From Chaetomium olivaceum (lineage: Eukaryota > Ascomycota > Sordariomycetes > Sordariales > Chaetomiaceae): 64,000 nt of DNA. How positions within the stretch are numbered: position 1 is the stretch's first letter; every line of letters starts with the position of its first letter. This document shows, piece after piece, positions 32,567-45,890 of this stretch. Under the pieces are notes generated by a model that saw only the letters and a program-made list of their open reading frames with translations, had not been told where the DNA came from and made no database searches. Location of the stretch: positions 1,116,001 to 1,180,000 of the forward strand of contig JAYWVB010000004.1 of NCBI GenBank assembly GCA_039881045.1, in the 5' to 3' direction. A program made the translations under genes and the position numbers.

Positions 32567-35500
32567 CGGCTGGTGGTGTGGTGGCGATGGTAAAGAGCGT
32601 TGAGTCTTGATACCCGATGAAATAATATTATCACACAATTTACCCCTCGCACTACATACATGTTTGACCACTCACGAGTAAAACACGCGGAGCATTGAGA
32701 AACTACTAGCCCGTCACCTCATGGGTTCGAGAACAAGTCTCGGTCGTGATTTCTTCGTATGGTTGTTAAAGCAGTTAGTGTTTACTTAAACTTATAAGAG
32801 CTAGCTTGGTTGGGTACTTTGGGTTGAGGGTTTGCCCATCTTCTTAAAGTGAACATCATGAGCTGACTGTCCTATCCATGTATTGTTGTATGGGGAGGGG
32901 AATATACATGCACTTGGGGTTTCGTACTATATTGCGAGAATATGGGTTGTATCAGACTTGTTTATTCGAGCTGAGAAACCTTGAGTCCCTGCCACATCCT
33001 TAACCTCCTTTTTGTGAATAGGTAAAATTTTATCTAAAAGCTGAGATACTGAGTGTTTCTCTTCAAAGCTTAGAATATCACTACTTCGAGAGTTATACCA
33101 CCCTACTCGAAGTTTCCCAACAAACCCTTGATCACCAGTTTGACCTTGATGTCAGTATTGCGCAATGCAATCATTTGTTAAATGATAGGTGACTTTAATA
33201 AGATGTGAAAAAGGCTTCAGCTATCAACTTACACGCCAATCATATAACCACACTCGTTTTCTAACTATCAGTTTACGAGCATACATCCTCGTCTCAACCC
33301 GAACGCGAATTCTGATCATCTACAAGGGCAAAAGTCAAGCACTTGCATTCACCCGCGCTTGTTTTGTTGTTGTTTACAACGGGGGTACGAGAAGTAAACC
33401 ATGATGCGTCACCGAGAGGCAAACTGCACGAAAAATGGTGACATAACATCCAGTCATTATCTGTGCCCGGGGCGAGACAGTTACTTGACAGTATGTCTCA
33501 GTGTCTGGTGGCTCTGCCTGCCTGTCGACGTGTCCCCCCACCGCGGAGCAGGAACTGATCAGACTCGAGGCATTAGTTATGGTTGTATAAAGATCTGGTC
33601 CCGGTAAAAGCGGAGCGTGTATGGAGTATATTTAGATCATCGTCCTGTCGTCCGGGCGCCTTCTTAGTTCGCCATGAGGTCCCATACGTGCCCCGGACGG
33701 AGCTGCTCTTGTTCGCCTGGCGCGAAAAGCTGGCATTCACGTGGCATTGTAGATCAAGCTGATCTTCCCCTGTGGCGACCGCTCAGAAACATACACAAGG
33801 CTCGCCCGGAAACGGGGACACGGAAGTTTCGCCTTTGCTGTCGGAGGCAACGAGGGGCTCGGGAGGCGAGTCCGGCGGGGGGCAAGAAGCGTCCGACGCC
33901 GGAAACCCCCGACTCGCCGAGAAGATGCCGCCGCCGCCTTGTCCTGCAATCAAAGAGGCGAATGGTGCCAACTTACTACGTATCGTTGTTTTGTTGTCCG
34001 TGGGTTGACTCTCCGAAAAGAGGCGGGCAGCTCCGAAACGAATCCAGGGATGTTCCCCTGGGTCTTGGCTAGGGACAGAGCAATTCCAGGTACGAGTCTT
34101 CCAAATGGATGACCAAGAAACAGGGGACATCGTTGTCGGTCCCAACCCATGAATCGGGGAGTCGGGCGTGCGACTGGCAACTGCCGATGCTCACGAGGTT
34201 TGAGAGAATCGATAGCTTCCCGACCGACGGTGTGAGGCGGTGAGTGTTTTGGCTCCTCGCCTCGCCTGTTTCCGAAATTGGCACCTGGGTGTAATTTTTT
34301 TTGCCAGACCTTACTCGCGCGCGTGCCGGCTTATCACATCATTCGTAGATGGTTCGGTTTCGGACCTGAAATCGTAACGCCCTCGCTCGGCACATCAGAC
34401 GGTGACCGGGAAGGAACCAAACTTACGGTGAAACGGCCCGATGGGTGTTACACAATGAGAACTGGTGTATCGAATGAGCACGGAGTCTGCCGAACTTGCG
34501 CAATCCGCGCTTCGATTATTAAACCGTTTTTTGTGGTTTTCGGTTGTCGTTAGAAATGCGACGGTTTGCCGAGCACAACCGTGGTCTCCGCTGCCCGACA
34601 GCCGGCATTAGGGCGGGTTAACGGTACATTTAGATTTTCCTTGCTGGAGTTATCCGGGAACCAGCAACGGTGCGCGGGATGCCATCGGGTCTGAACACTG
34701 TGCGCCGACCACTGGTCCGGATCTCGCGTTACACAATCATTGATCAAAAAAGTCCCAAATAGGGAATGTCATTGGCTAAGGGTGGGGGTCACGGAAGATC
34801 CTTGGTAGCTTGCCACGTTACGGCACGTTACGGCAGACCGCCTGCAATCATTATGATATGAGAAGGGGTGAGCCAAGAGCCCCTTCTCCTGAGGTGGTAA
34901 TGGGGAAGTCACGCGGTTGTCAGTCTTCTTTTTTTATTAATGCGTGTATGTCCCAATGGAAAATCAGCAGGGCTGGGTGAATCATGGAAGTTTCCGGAGA
35001 AAGCTCCGGGTTCAGGGTTTGGCGTGGCGTGATTGCAAATATCAATGATGAGAAGGAAAACAAAAACAAACCAACATCAAGCAACTCAAAGCGTGCTCTA
35101 GCCAAGGTTTGGCTCTCGAGAAACTAGGCGACGAGCAAGAAAGCTTTGCTTCTTGGTTGTCATTCTGACGCGATGAGGCAACCACTTGCAGATCGAAGGA
35201 AAAGCAGTCCTGCATGTCCAACCAATGATTGGTGTTGGGCTCATCGGGCAATGGAAGAGACTTTCATCAACGACTGACTGCAGACAAGGAACCGCCTTTC
35301 ATTGAGTGATGTTACTTGTATAATAAGTCAAGTTGTTGTGGAGCGTAGTCATTGCCTGACCGGCAACCCCCGACAACACGTTCAGGTCGCGCGTTGTTTT
35401 CGGCCAAATTCTCGAACCTTTTGCGGTCCCAGACCCATTCGCAGCGTGTGCCAGCAGGGATCGGTTCTCTTCCGTCAGGCTCCGCCAAGCCGAGGTTGGT

Positions 35501-38500
35501 GGCTCAGGGTGGGATTTGGCGTTGCCTGAACCGCGCAGCCAGATCCCAGCGGCGATCTCGAGCCATGGCCAATATTTTGGTGCGGCTTGCCCATATTGGA
35601 AGTGCCGCCGGCCTCTGACGTTGAGACTCGGTTTCCAATCGATCCTGGGCCATGGGTAAAATTCGGTGGCCGGATGAAGGGAGACAGGAAGGGAGATGGC
35701 TTGCGAGAAAAAGCCCTACCTCGTCCGAAGCACCGTGCTTGGTACGTTCCGTCTCTGTATCAAAATGGCCGCCCGGAGACACGACTCAGATTTGATTGCC
35801 GGATCTCGGTCCACAATTGCCGTGAGGTCCTGCCGATAACCCTTGCCTTGCGTCGTGGACCCCCAACTTTCACGACTGATGAGCAGGGCATGGTTTCAAA
35901 AACCCCGTGATAGTGCCAAGGGATGGGGCCGTTCGCTTCCCAGGTGGTCTGGAGGATGGGTCCGCTCATCCGGAGATGGGCACTGACGTGATCTGGAATT
36001 GTTGTGCGGCATGTTGCTGCCCGCACTGAAGAAGCGGGGTGCCCGAGAGAGCCTGATGCGAGCATTCAGGGCACCTTGGCAGTCGGGCGAAGTTCGGCCT
36101 GCAGCTTGCAGGTATCGCGCCGAGTTGCCGTTATTCGGAAATGCCTGGAGGCATGCGGGTGATGCAGGACTTGGACAGACCACTGCACAGTTTGCAGTTT
36201 GCCAACATCTGCGTATGGAGTCTGCACAGCTGTCCCAACTCGTCACCGACTCACACCTTGGAGCCCTCTCATAACGCGGCAGTCGCGCTGATCTTGCATC
36301 CTTGACGCGGCACAGCCCAAGGCAACTGGATAATATGTACGGAGTAGCGACTTGTCTCAAGTCTGGGGTCGCGTCTTTTTTTAAGCTCGAACCCCCGAGC
36401 CGGTTCTGCCGTTGGTTCGCGCAATCGTGAGCGCCACATCTGCGTCGGTGGAGTCGTGTACCTAACTAGGCGGGTTTTGCCCGGTTTTAGCTAACGGCCC
36501 AATCCTTCCAGCAGATTCAGCCAAAACTCCGGGTCACAGAAAAACGCACCAAGGACAGTGTTGGTTTTTTTTCTCTCGTCCTTTCTGGTTTACCCCTCGA
36601 ATCCCCGCAACCCGATCCACCGAGGCCAAGCGGATGTTTGTTCTGCCAGAGAGCTTGGCGAGCGCGGGATTAGCCCTGCAGCGCCAATCCAAAGGCTGGC
36701 TCGGTTGGGACGGGACCAGGGCTTCTCCCTTTGTGGTGGAGCTTTCCTTGTGGTGGAGGTACCTTGCCGCTCTTCCCCCCTTCCCCCTCCCTCTGCCGAC
36801 GTCTCTCCGAGCAGTCCAACGAGAAGCAGCAGCCGATGGGTGCCGGTCGCCGCTTGTCACAGTTTTGAAATGGCAGGTGCCCTGCATGCCGTAGTCTGGA
36901 AGTTCCGAGCAACGTCAACGTGGCAGGTCTGTCGCTGTCGGCGCAATGTGCCCTTGTTTTGGGAGGTGCGGCCGGGAAAGGCCCGATGTTCCTTGGCGGG
37001 CTCTCGAGTCTCGATTTTGGTTTCTTGTGTCAGAACGTTGGGGAGGCTGGTTAGTGCCGTGGCCGACCTAGGTTGGGGGCAGATGAACTTGATATTGACA
37101 TTCTTCGTTTGGTGGAGCTTTTCGGCTTCCAGAAGACGCCCCTCCTTATTCCAATTTTTTAGACGTCGCACAGAACCCGCAGGAGTGGGTTCATGATACG
37201 GACCCTCCCAGAGCCTCAGTTCTTGGATCGCCCACCTCTCCACCAGACCCTTGAAAGGGGACCACTTTCATCCGACGCCATGCGACGCGGCTGCCGTTCC
37301 ACGCCGGACATGCGCGCGCGCGGCTGACGCGCAGCAGGACACTCGAGAGAGATCCAAGATGCAGCCCAGATGCCGCTGTGCCTGATCTAGTCATGTGGGT
37401 ATTCAGAGAAAGTAACCTTTCGCACAGGTCCTGGGAGCGAGCATGACTGAATTTTTTTCGTTCGCCTTCCCTCCTCTCCTCGCTCATGGCGGAAGAATAT
37501 CCGATATCGCCGCAGTGCGCCGAGGCCGCGGTAACCGGGCAAAATAGCCAAATCAGAATGCTACCCGTTTCCAGGACGTGGCATTGCCTCAGGAAAGCTC
37601 GCTTGTTCTCGAGCAAAGCACCTTGCCCGCTTCCGCAGACCTGCCTGGAATCACCGAGTTGTCGTCATATCCGCCGATGGGAACGGATGGATGGTACAAG
37701 TTGCCACAGTGCGAGCTTGTGCCCGAAATTACAGAAGGTGACAAACTGTTATTTCCCCTTCTCTCGGCGTTCGCTGTGTTGGCCCCTGCGCGCAACAATC
37801 AAAGCCGAGGTAGACAAGGAGCAGGGGAGGATTTCGCGTCTCGGCCAGTTTCGCTCAACAATCTTGACTCGTGGACGCTGCACATCATCGCCCCGAAACC
37901 GTCAGGATCTGTTCGCTTGAGCGGAGGGATGTGGGCGGTGCGCTCCCGAAATCAACCCACAGTGGCCCCGCCGTTCTCCCGCCATCCTTGAACTCCTGGG
38001 ATCGAAGATGGAAGACGTCGGTGGGGACCGGGCGGGACGGCGAAGTGGCTGATAACAATCCACAAAGGCTGGACGTTGCACGTGGTGATGGTACAGACAG
38101 AACGACAGCTCGCACGGGAATTATCGCAATGTTACTGAGAGAGCCGGTAAGCCGGTGCTGAGAGCCCAGATCCAGGAATGCAGGTCCAGCATCCGACGGC
38201 TCTTTTAGATAGCCGAAGCGCCCGGCGGCAACCAGCAAAGCGACCGACCCTCACCGCAACTCAGGCGTCTTGGCAACCATGCCAACCATTTCATTCATGG
38301 TCCGACAGTGAGATTGATGTGGTGGCTCGGATGAGAGAAGCATCACAGCAGGCAGGTAACTCATCATGAGAAGCTCACCACCCACCAACCAACCGCCCGA
38401 CGCTAAGAACTTGACCAATGCTATGGGCTAGGCCCTCTCAATGTCCGCGTGTTGTTTTGTCTGTGCGGGAGTTACTAGCCTCTGCTCACCTGGTTTCTTT

Positions 38501-40905
38501 CGGCTTTCGCCGTGGTGTTTTTATATCGAGAAACCGCGCCATGGAGGTACGAGTCATGATGAGATCGCTGGCTGAGTTTAGCTGGCGGCACAGTCGTAAA
38601 CCATTTGCTGCAGCCTTCGCCGGTGAATACCCGACCTTGCCGACTCAACGTGTCTCCTGCTGAAAGAGAGTTATTATCCAGCCCTAGTCACGCTGAAGAA
38701 CTTGTCGATCAACGAACTACCGACGGCAGCTGAGAGGTCACACATGGTTGACTTTCTTAGATTGCGCCACACCGAGGGCGGGAGAGGGGTGATAAATTCT
38801 TTTCGTATCTGTCACGGTCAAGACAGTGACATTCTACGCCGCCCATTCGACTGACTGTGACTGATGAGATCTGACATCTTGAATGGTGGGTGCGTCTTGA
38901 CGGCGGGATGACGGTGCAGTGGCAATCACGGAATGCGTGGCGCGCGCCTTCTTCTCAGCACCCTGTACGAAGTTAGTCCCCAGTAAGCGCACAGTGTGAA
39001 ACTCCCTACCCAGAGCGCAACGTCACTCGGGTTCTTTTGGGTTAGGCCGGCCACCTGTGCCACCCAGACAAGTTAGCAAATTTCCCTGCCTTTTCTGTAA
39101 GGATGGGGGGCGATTGCGGGAAGAGAGCTCTCGTCGTGCTAGTGTGCTTGTGTAGTTTACTGGGAACCATCGGTTAATGCGATGGAGGAAATAACTTGCC
39201 AGGATATTTTTAAGGTTACTGGATCAAGAGCCCCGTACAAGTAGATCATGAACTTGGCTCACGAAGGATAGCACCCACCGACTCGCAGCGATGGAATGCG
39301 CCATATTTTAGCCTGACACAAATAACTAACTACACTAGTACCCAATACAAGTACGGTGTCTCTGGTATTACTTCGTACCGCTGTGCAAATTGGCGGGCTC
39401 CCAGTCACATGTGCGCAGAATCCCGCCGAGACAGCTGGCGGGCTTGTCCCTGTCGTTCCTTGCTGCACAGTAAGAATACGACGAGAACCCCTCTCTTGGA
39501 AGCTGGAACGCTCGGTGATCCCAGTCGCTGCTTTCTTGGGGCACCCCCGACTGCATACCTCGCATGGAGGGTGCGCCAGAATATCGATACTGTCCCGTCG
39601 AGGTAGCTCCTTATCTCGCTGGCTTTGCGATCATCGCCCTCTACCGGCTCAAGCGCGTCACAGACGTCAGCAGCGCTTCATGTACATGTCGTCGTCGCAA
39701 ATCATAATGCAGCAGAGATCTTGCGCGAGCGATACCGGATGAAGGCTAGCCAGTCAAATGTTGCCATCCGATGGCAGAGGGGATTGCTGCAAGCGCGCAC
39801 TTTATATCCCACCTAGGTAGGTCGGTACACGTCCTGCCAACATGCCCGTAAACAGCAAGGACTGGCCGTATTTTTTCTCTTTCAATATTCCCGCTTTCCC
39901 GCCTGTTCCCCTTTCGCCTGCGAGTGGTCCAAGCACCCTCCCACCTGGCATTTTGTGGCACCCCTCCCTCCATTTTTCCCACCCAGCTCCTGCCCTTGGT
40001 TCTTACCCACTTTCCCTTTTCCTCTTCCACATCGCGCGTGCCCCATCTCTTTTCCACAACAACAAAACTGCTTTCCACGCGAAAGCCACTGCGCGTCCAA
40101 CGCTTCCATTCCGAGGTGCAAAGTAGAAGCCGGAAACTAAAAACTTTCCACGCATAACGCTTCATTATTCTCGGTGCCCAAAGGCCTGCATCGGGTCCAT
40201 TTGCATCTTCCCGCAGGGACCTCGAATTTTTCCCACGTCCCGGTCCAAGGTTGTCTCCACCCAAGGGCACCTTCCTAACGGCTGCTCGCGCGCTGGGGAT
40301 CGGATATCCCACACACCTTGCTGCCCGCCACCCGCGCATCAGCCAAGTCCCCTGGCAGCTGCCGCCCCCCCAATCCCCAAAACATTAAAGAGGACGCGCA
40401 GCACCAAAAAAAAGTGGTTGTCCCCACACCGACTTTCCACTCATACCTCCTCATTTCTCTCCACTTCTACCTCTTTTTTGCCTTTGAGCCTCATCTTCCC
40501 GCTTAGGCTCTTTTCTCCACCTTTCAGCACGTCGCGCGTCTTGACAAACTCCATCACGCGGCTGCAGGTCCCACAACTTCTCAACGACGCATCACATCCG
40601 CGTCCCTGCATCTGAACGGACGGCAAAGGCAAAAGAGGTCAATTCGAGGCACGATCAAAGGTCAAAGTGCAACTCGCCGACGCATAATCGGCTCGAGTGC
40701 ATCGTAAAAAAAAAAAGAGCCGTCGTGTGCAAACGCACGATTGATTCGGATTCCACACCCACCCCCCCTCGTCGCGTCTTTCGAAGCCTCGACACCGCTG
40801 CACTTCGCCGTCGTCGGTCTTCGATAGCAGCACACAAAGCCTTTCGCGCTCCGGCTCGGATGGTTTTTTTGTGCTCGCCACTGCACGGTTTTTGAGCGAC
40901 GGATT
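32567..40905. other. 8.3-kb region without recognisable genes, upstream of a transcription factor
   Basis: Many overlapping ORFs up to 212 aa occur on both strands (for example 36558-37196), but none shows domains, consistent codon use or plausible splicing. The first third (32.6-33.6 kb) is AT-richer; the rest has normal GC. From about 39.85 kb the sequence is pyrimidine-rich (CCC/TTT runs, an A run at about 40706), typical of long 5' leaders of fungal regulators. It probably contains a long promoter and leader of the C2H2 gene and perhaps non-coding transcripts. No tRNA, rRNA or transposon ends seen. Confidence 0.55.
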
Positions 40906-43900
40906 ATGGAAGGTCTGCCCAACGGCTCGGCGAATGCTATAAACACGACGGTGGCTTCTTATCCCTCTTCGTCAGCAGCATCACCGCATCTCCCCCCGCA
41001 GCAGCACCCGCATCACGCGCACCACTCCCACCACCACCAGGCTCAGACTTCGGCAGCTCCTCCCCACACGCTGCCGCCGCTCCAGCCAAGCAACCCTGTT
41101 ATGCAGCAGGGTCCGTACGGGAGCTACCCTCACACGCCTAGGACTCCAGCGACCCCGAACACCCCGAGCTCCACGGGTACGATGGCAAGCTACCCGCCCC
41201 CGCCCCCGCAGAATGCGGGCCGTGGTAACGCCTATCCCATGATGGGAAACAACACGTACCAGCAGCAGCCGTACCCCGGCGCTTCGTCGAGCATGATGCC
41301 GCAGACGACCACGGCGGCTTCGCACCCCCAGCCGATTGCCCCCGCTCCGGCCACGGCCGGTAACCGTGCTCCTCCCGTGCTCCGCCCGATGCCCGCTGGT
41401 GGTGTCATGTCCCAGCCCGGAATGAACTCGACATACAGCCAGAGCCCGCTGATGCCTCAGAATTCCTTGATTCCGGAGGGCGACCCGCCGACGCACGTGG
41501 TCGGTTCGCAGGGCCGGAGAGGGATCCTACCCAGCGCCCCAGGCAGGCCTGCCGCGCCCGCTGCTGGATCCGCGCAAGCTAAGAACCAGATTCCCCAGAA
41601 GGACGCCGATGGAAAGTTCCCCTGCCCTCACTGCACCAAGACTTACCTCCATGCCAAGCACTTGAAGCGCCACCTCCTGAGACGTAAGTCTTGCGCAAAT
41701 CCCCCTCCTCCCTTTTGGCTCATTTGGGAGCTGGACCTTAACCACTCCTGATAGATACCGGTGACCGCCCGTACATGTGTGTCCTGTGCCACGACACCTT
41801 CTCGCGTAGCGACATCCTCAAGCGCCACTTCATCAAGTGCTCCGTCCGCCGCGGTAACCCGACAGGTGCTAGCCACCTCTCGCACCCCCAGGCGCACGTC
41901 AAGAAGAATGCCGCTGCCCAGCAAAAGGCCCTGGGTACCGAAGGCGATGTTAACCATATTAACGGTATGGGAAACATGCCTGCCGACGGCATGGTTCATC
42001 CGTTTGGCATCATTCCCACCTCGGATGGCATGAGCAACGTGGCCAACGACCAAAGCCAGCTCTCGAGATCTAGCAGCATCAACCGAATCGCCGACGACGC
42101 GAACCGCGATAGGAGAAGCATGACCGCATCGGTAATGGGCGGGTCGACGCGTCCTGCTAGCTTCGAGCAGCCGTACAACGGCGGTGAGGTCGCAAACAAC
42201 ATGACGGCGAACATCAACCCGTCGCTGGCCAACTACAGCATGCCGCAGAACCAAAACGGGATGCCCATGTTTGGAGGCTCAAACTCGACCGATTGGTCTC
42301 AAATGTTCCAGGCTGGTGCGCATTCTACCTACGTCAATTCGATCCCACCTAATACCGGACAGGGACAGATGCAGACCGTAACCAAACCCGAGCCTAGTCA
42401 CGGCTCCGCACGAGCGGCTGGCATTCCTGGCGACCATTCCACCGACTCAACCCTTTTCCCCTCGTGGGGCGTACCGTCGTCATATCCGAACACTTACCAT
42501 CAGCTCTCCACCAAGATCCTCAGCTTTTTGCAGTCCTCCCCTGCTGGTGCTAACACCGCCACCTCCAGCTTCCTCGACTTCTACTTCCATTCTGACAATG
42601 TCCGCAACTTCCTCGAAAACTACACCAACTTCCATGCCCATGTTTCAATCCTGCACATTCCCACATTCCGCGCCACAGAGACTCATGTCGGCCTTTTAGC
42701 CGCCATGTGCTGTGTTGGGGCCTGCTACTCGGATCGAATACCCTCAGATAATATTCGCGAAATAATGGACCTCTTGAAGGCCGCGCTCGAAGGCTCGTCT
42801 CGCATGTTCGCGTCTCTACTGCATGCTGGTGATCCGGAGTCCGGGTACGAATGGGCGTCTTTCGGAAGCAACAAGACAGATCTCGAGGAGCTGCAGGCGA
42901 TCATGCTTACCCAGAACCTCTTTACCTGGCACGGAACCCCGCTGCAGCGCGACAAGGCACGGAGAACATTCCCGCTAATTGCGTCGTCTGCTCGCAAGGC
43001 CGGTCTGCTCCGTCTCACAACGGACGGGGCGATGTACAGCATGGTTCACCAGCCTGATTTCAGCCTCTCGAACTTCCCAGTCTCCCAGTTTAGCTGGCAC
43101 GCTTGGGCGGAACAAGAGAAGCGCATCCGGACCATGTACATGATCTTTCTCTATGACGTGGCTCTTGGTTTGTATTTCAACACGGGGCCCGAGTTTGATC
43201 CCTTCGAGATTCGCCTTCCGTTGCCGGCGGACGATGCCGCCTGGGATGCGAACGACATCAATGAGTGTGCCCAGGCGCTCGGTTTGCAAGGGCCCGAGGC
43301 CGCCAAGATGCGCAACCCTGACGGCGCTCGGAAATGCAACCAGCCTCAAACCCACCTGGTGCTGAAGGCCCTTCTTGACACCAACTACCGCATCCAACCA
43401 GAATCCACCAATCTATTCGGCAAATTTATCCTAATCCATTCGCTTCTAGGGATCATGCGGCGGGCTCAACTAGAAGGCGGCTCGGCGATATTGAGAGTCG
43501 TTCTGGCACGCCTGTCCCCGCACATGCATGGTTTGTTGGGGCGCGAGGCAGCCCCACTAGCAGTGGTAGGGCAACTCCAGTCGATCTTGGAGCCAACCTT
43601 TTGGACGCGCCAACCGTCAAAACACTCATGACGGCGCTGGATAAGTTCAAGAACAATTGGGATCACGACATGGCCGCCCAGTTTCCGCCTTCTCCGGCCG
43701 TCAATCCACGCAGATATGGTTTCACTAGGGATGGGATACATTTCTATTGGTTGGCAACATATCTGCTCAAGAATAATCGGACAACGGATCTGCAGATGGC
43801 GCCGGACCAGCGGTTTGCCTATGTCATCCATCTTTTGAAGTCGGTGAAGCAGTGGGTTTTGACAGACGGGGCTTCTCGAGGGGAAGAACTGGGATCTGTT

Positions 43901-44035
43901 GGAGATATTGATGCCTCGTACGGGGCCAAGGATGTGACGCTCGACATGACACAACTTTTTCGACCACTTTCGACGGTGAGGAGGTCGCCAGGTTTTCCGA
44001 CTGCTTCCGGGGGGAGCATGCAGAGCCAGCAATAA
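40906..44035 (+). CDS. C2H2 zinc-finger transcription factor with fungal-specific domain (AmdX/KLF1-like), one apparent frameshift
   Basis: Starts MEGLPNGSANAINTTVASYP, with a His/Pro/Gln/Ser-rich N-terminus of about 230 aa. Intron 41684-41754 (71 nt) sits inside the zinc-finger region. Finger 1 is FPCPHCTKTYLHAKHLKRHL..H; finger 2 is YMCVLCHDTFSRSDILKRHF and ends H-x3-C (C2HC type), followed by KCSVRRGNPTGASHLSHP, a motif conserved in this fungal group. The C-terminal half is a fungal-specific regulatory region (FLDFYFHSDNVRNFLENYTN; HVSILHIPTFRATETHVGLL; WAEQEKRIRTMYMIFLYDV). Expected to act as a nuclear DNA-binding regulator; targets unknown. The frame breaks near 43482-43485: one extra base would join AQLEGG to GDIESRSGTPVP and continue through DAPTVKTLMTALDKFKNNWD to the stop at 44035. 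Confidence 0.85.
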
Positions 44036-45191
44036 TCATAGGGACATGATGTGACCGGCACACATTCCCTCTGCATCAACGGCGTTTCGACGATTCTTGT
44101 TTTGTTTTCCTTTTCTTTTTTTTGCGGGGCCTCTTCGTCGTTTTGTCGTCTTTCGTTCAAACAGCGGCGCCTTTTTTTCGTCTTCAGAAAAGTCGTGGCA
44201 ATCCCCTTGTTGCATCAGATTGGCACGCGGCGGATTGTTTGCTTGCATCATGAGGATGGGTTGCGGTGATAGATTTCCTAGTTCTGCATTAGAGTACTTC
44301 TCACATTCGACGACGACAAATAGAGCGAGAAGGCGGTTCATGGGTCTCTTCCTCGGTTCTTGCGGGAAGAGTGGCTGGGGAGGTATAGTGGACCATCGCC
44401 GGCGATACTGAACGTTTTCGACTCTATCATCCTCTTACCGTGGTTGGCCCGTTCCTGGTATCGCTAGGAACGGTTGGCAGCTGGTTGGCGAGACTCGGCG
44501 GACGTACTTCTCTGGGAGGAGTGATGATGGTGGAGCGGGATGGTTTCGGAGGAAACAACGAACAGTTTTACACGGGACTCTCACTCTGAGGGCAGTGGGA
44601 AAAAAGATGGAAGTACGTTTTGGGGCACGGGATGTACATCATTGTCAAACATTACATACGTTGCGTTGCGGAAGAGCTGGGCCAGGAGCTGCCAATTAGA
44701 GGCGAAAATAGTGCAATCAAAAGTTGTTGGGGAGTTCTTTTTTGAGTCAGTAGGCACCGTGATTGTTTTTGGTCTCCAGGTTCCTCTCCTGTCCTGACGA
44801 CTCGCCAATCTCACTCAGTTCGGGTATTGCATCTCATCAACGTCCTAAGACTCTCCGTGAGCTACACATCGGCCCATGGGTTTCCATATTCCCAACCCCA
44901 CGCCCCTCTGCTCCGGGGTTCGTAGGGGAGGGATTGAATCACACGTCTTGCCCCAGCCCTTCGCCCTGACCTTGAGAGCCCTCTACCGACCATAACTTAC
45001 AACTTCTCCCCACTCCCCTCCGTCATCACATCGTACACACTGGGCACCTAGGTACGGTAGGTAGGGTATGCCCTCCGACCAACCCATGTACCCAATCCAC
45101 CCCCACCCCCACCCTCTCCCCTACGTAAGGGAAGGAAAAAGAAAGAGAAAAAGAAAAGACCAAGAGAGACTCCCAGCCTAGCCCAGCCTAT
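44036..45191. other. Intergenic region, convergent 3' ends
   Basis: About 1.16 kb between the C2H2 gene and a small minus-strand gene. T-rich stretches at 44093-44190 probably belong to the C2H2 3' untranslated region. No gene supported. Confidence 0.5.
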
Positions 45192-45475
45192 TCATAACTT
45201 CCCCCCCCTTTCCCGCTCCACGACGTGGATCTTGGGCGTCAGCTTCTCCAGCTCGGCCTTGTCGGCCTCGGTCGGCGTAAACCCCAGCTTCGACTCTATC
45301 TTGTCGCCGAAAGTGAGACCTAATACCCCCCAGACTAGAAGGCCGGCGCCAAAGGCGAGCTTGGTTTTGGGGGGGAGGTTGGTGTATGATCTTTTGGAGG
45401 GGTTAGTGCTTGGGGTTTGAGGGTTGGGGTGGGATTGGGGTTGTGAAGTGGCTTGGCTTACTTCCAGAGGGACAT
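45192..45475 (-). CDS. Small single-pass membrane protein, about 70 aa, probably mitochondrial
   Basis: Two exons: 45462-45475 (14 nt, MSLWK) and 45192-45390; the intron has a GTAAGC donor and a CTAAC branch site 14 bases before its AG. The protein reads MSLWKSYTNLPPKTKLAFGA, then one hydrophobic segment (AFGAGLLVWGVLGLTFG), then a charged tail (FTPTEADKAELEKLTPKIHV) ending ERERGGKL. Short N-terminus, single helix and charged C-terminal helix resemble small inner-membrane proteins linked to respiratory complexes, but no named family is recognised. Divergent from the mitochondrial ribosomal protein gene, 415 bases away. Too small for most automated annotation. Confidence 0.6.
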
Positions 45476-45890
45476 TGTGTCAGGGTCAGAGGGTTGAATT
45501 ATTGTGAGATTGGTTTATTTATTTTATTGTTGTTTGGAGACTTGCTTCGGACTTCGTTCATGGTGAAAGTATCACTTGGTGTTGAGAACGTACAAATGTT
45601 TTGAGAACTGGCAGCTGTTCCCAGCTGGTAAATACCCTCAACCCATGCGACAGCCCTTGTCCATCAACGCTCGGACCACCCAAATTTTCAAGTTCGCGGG
45701 TCCATTGTTGCGAACCTCTTGCGCTGCTCATCCGATATCGAACATTGCCGGTCTAGCTGCCTTATCTAGGGCACGGGTAGGGCTTAGCCACGGTCAATTA
45801 AGGAGCGAAAACGACGACAACCGTACCGTGCCATCTCGAACACCCCGGCGAGTCCATCCCGTCGGCCCTCTCCTCCCCCCCACTTCCACC
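45476..45890. other. Shared divergent promoter
   Basis: 415 bases between the small membrane protein gene and the MRPL47 gene. The frame of the latter is open upstream, but without a conserved start. Confidence 0.5.

Noticed and set aside
32690..32760. tRNA-like GGGTTCGAG box B sequence
   Set aside because: No matching box A or acceptor and anticodon stems could be folded around it.
36558..37196. 212-aa ORF in the gene desert
   Set aside because: Starts in a T-run, Arg/Ser/Pro-rich without domains; other frames at the same place are equally open, as expected for GC-rich non-coding DNA.
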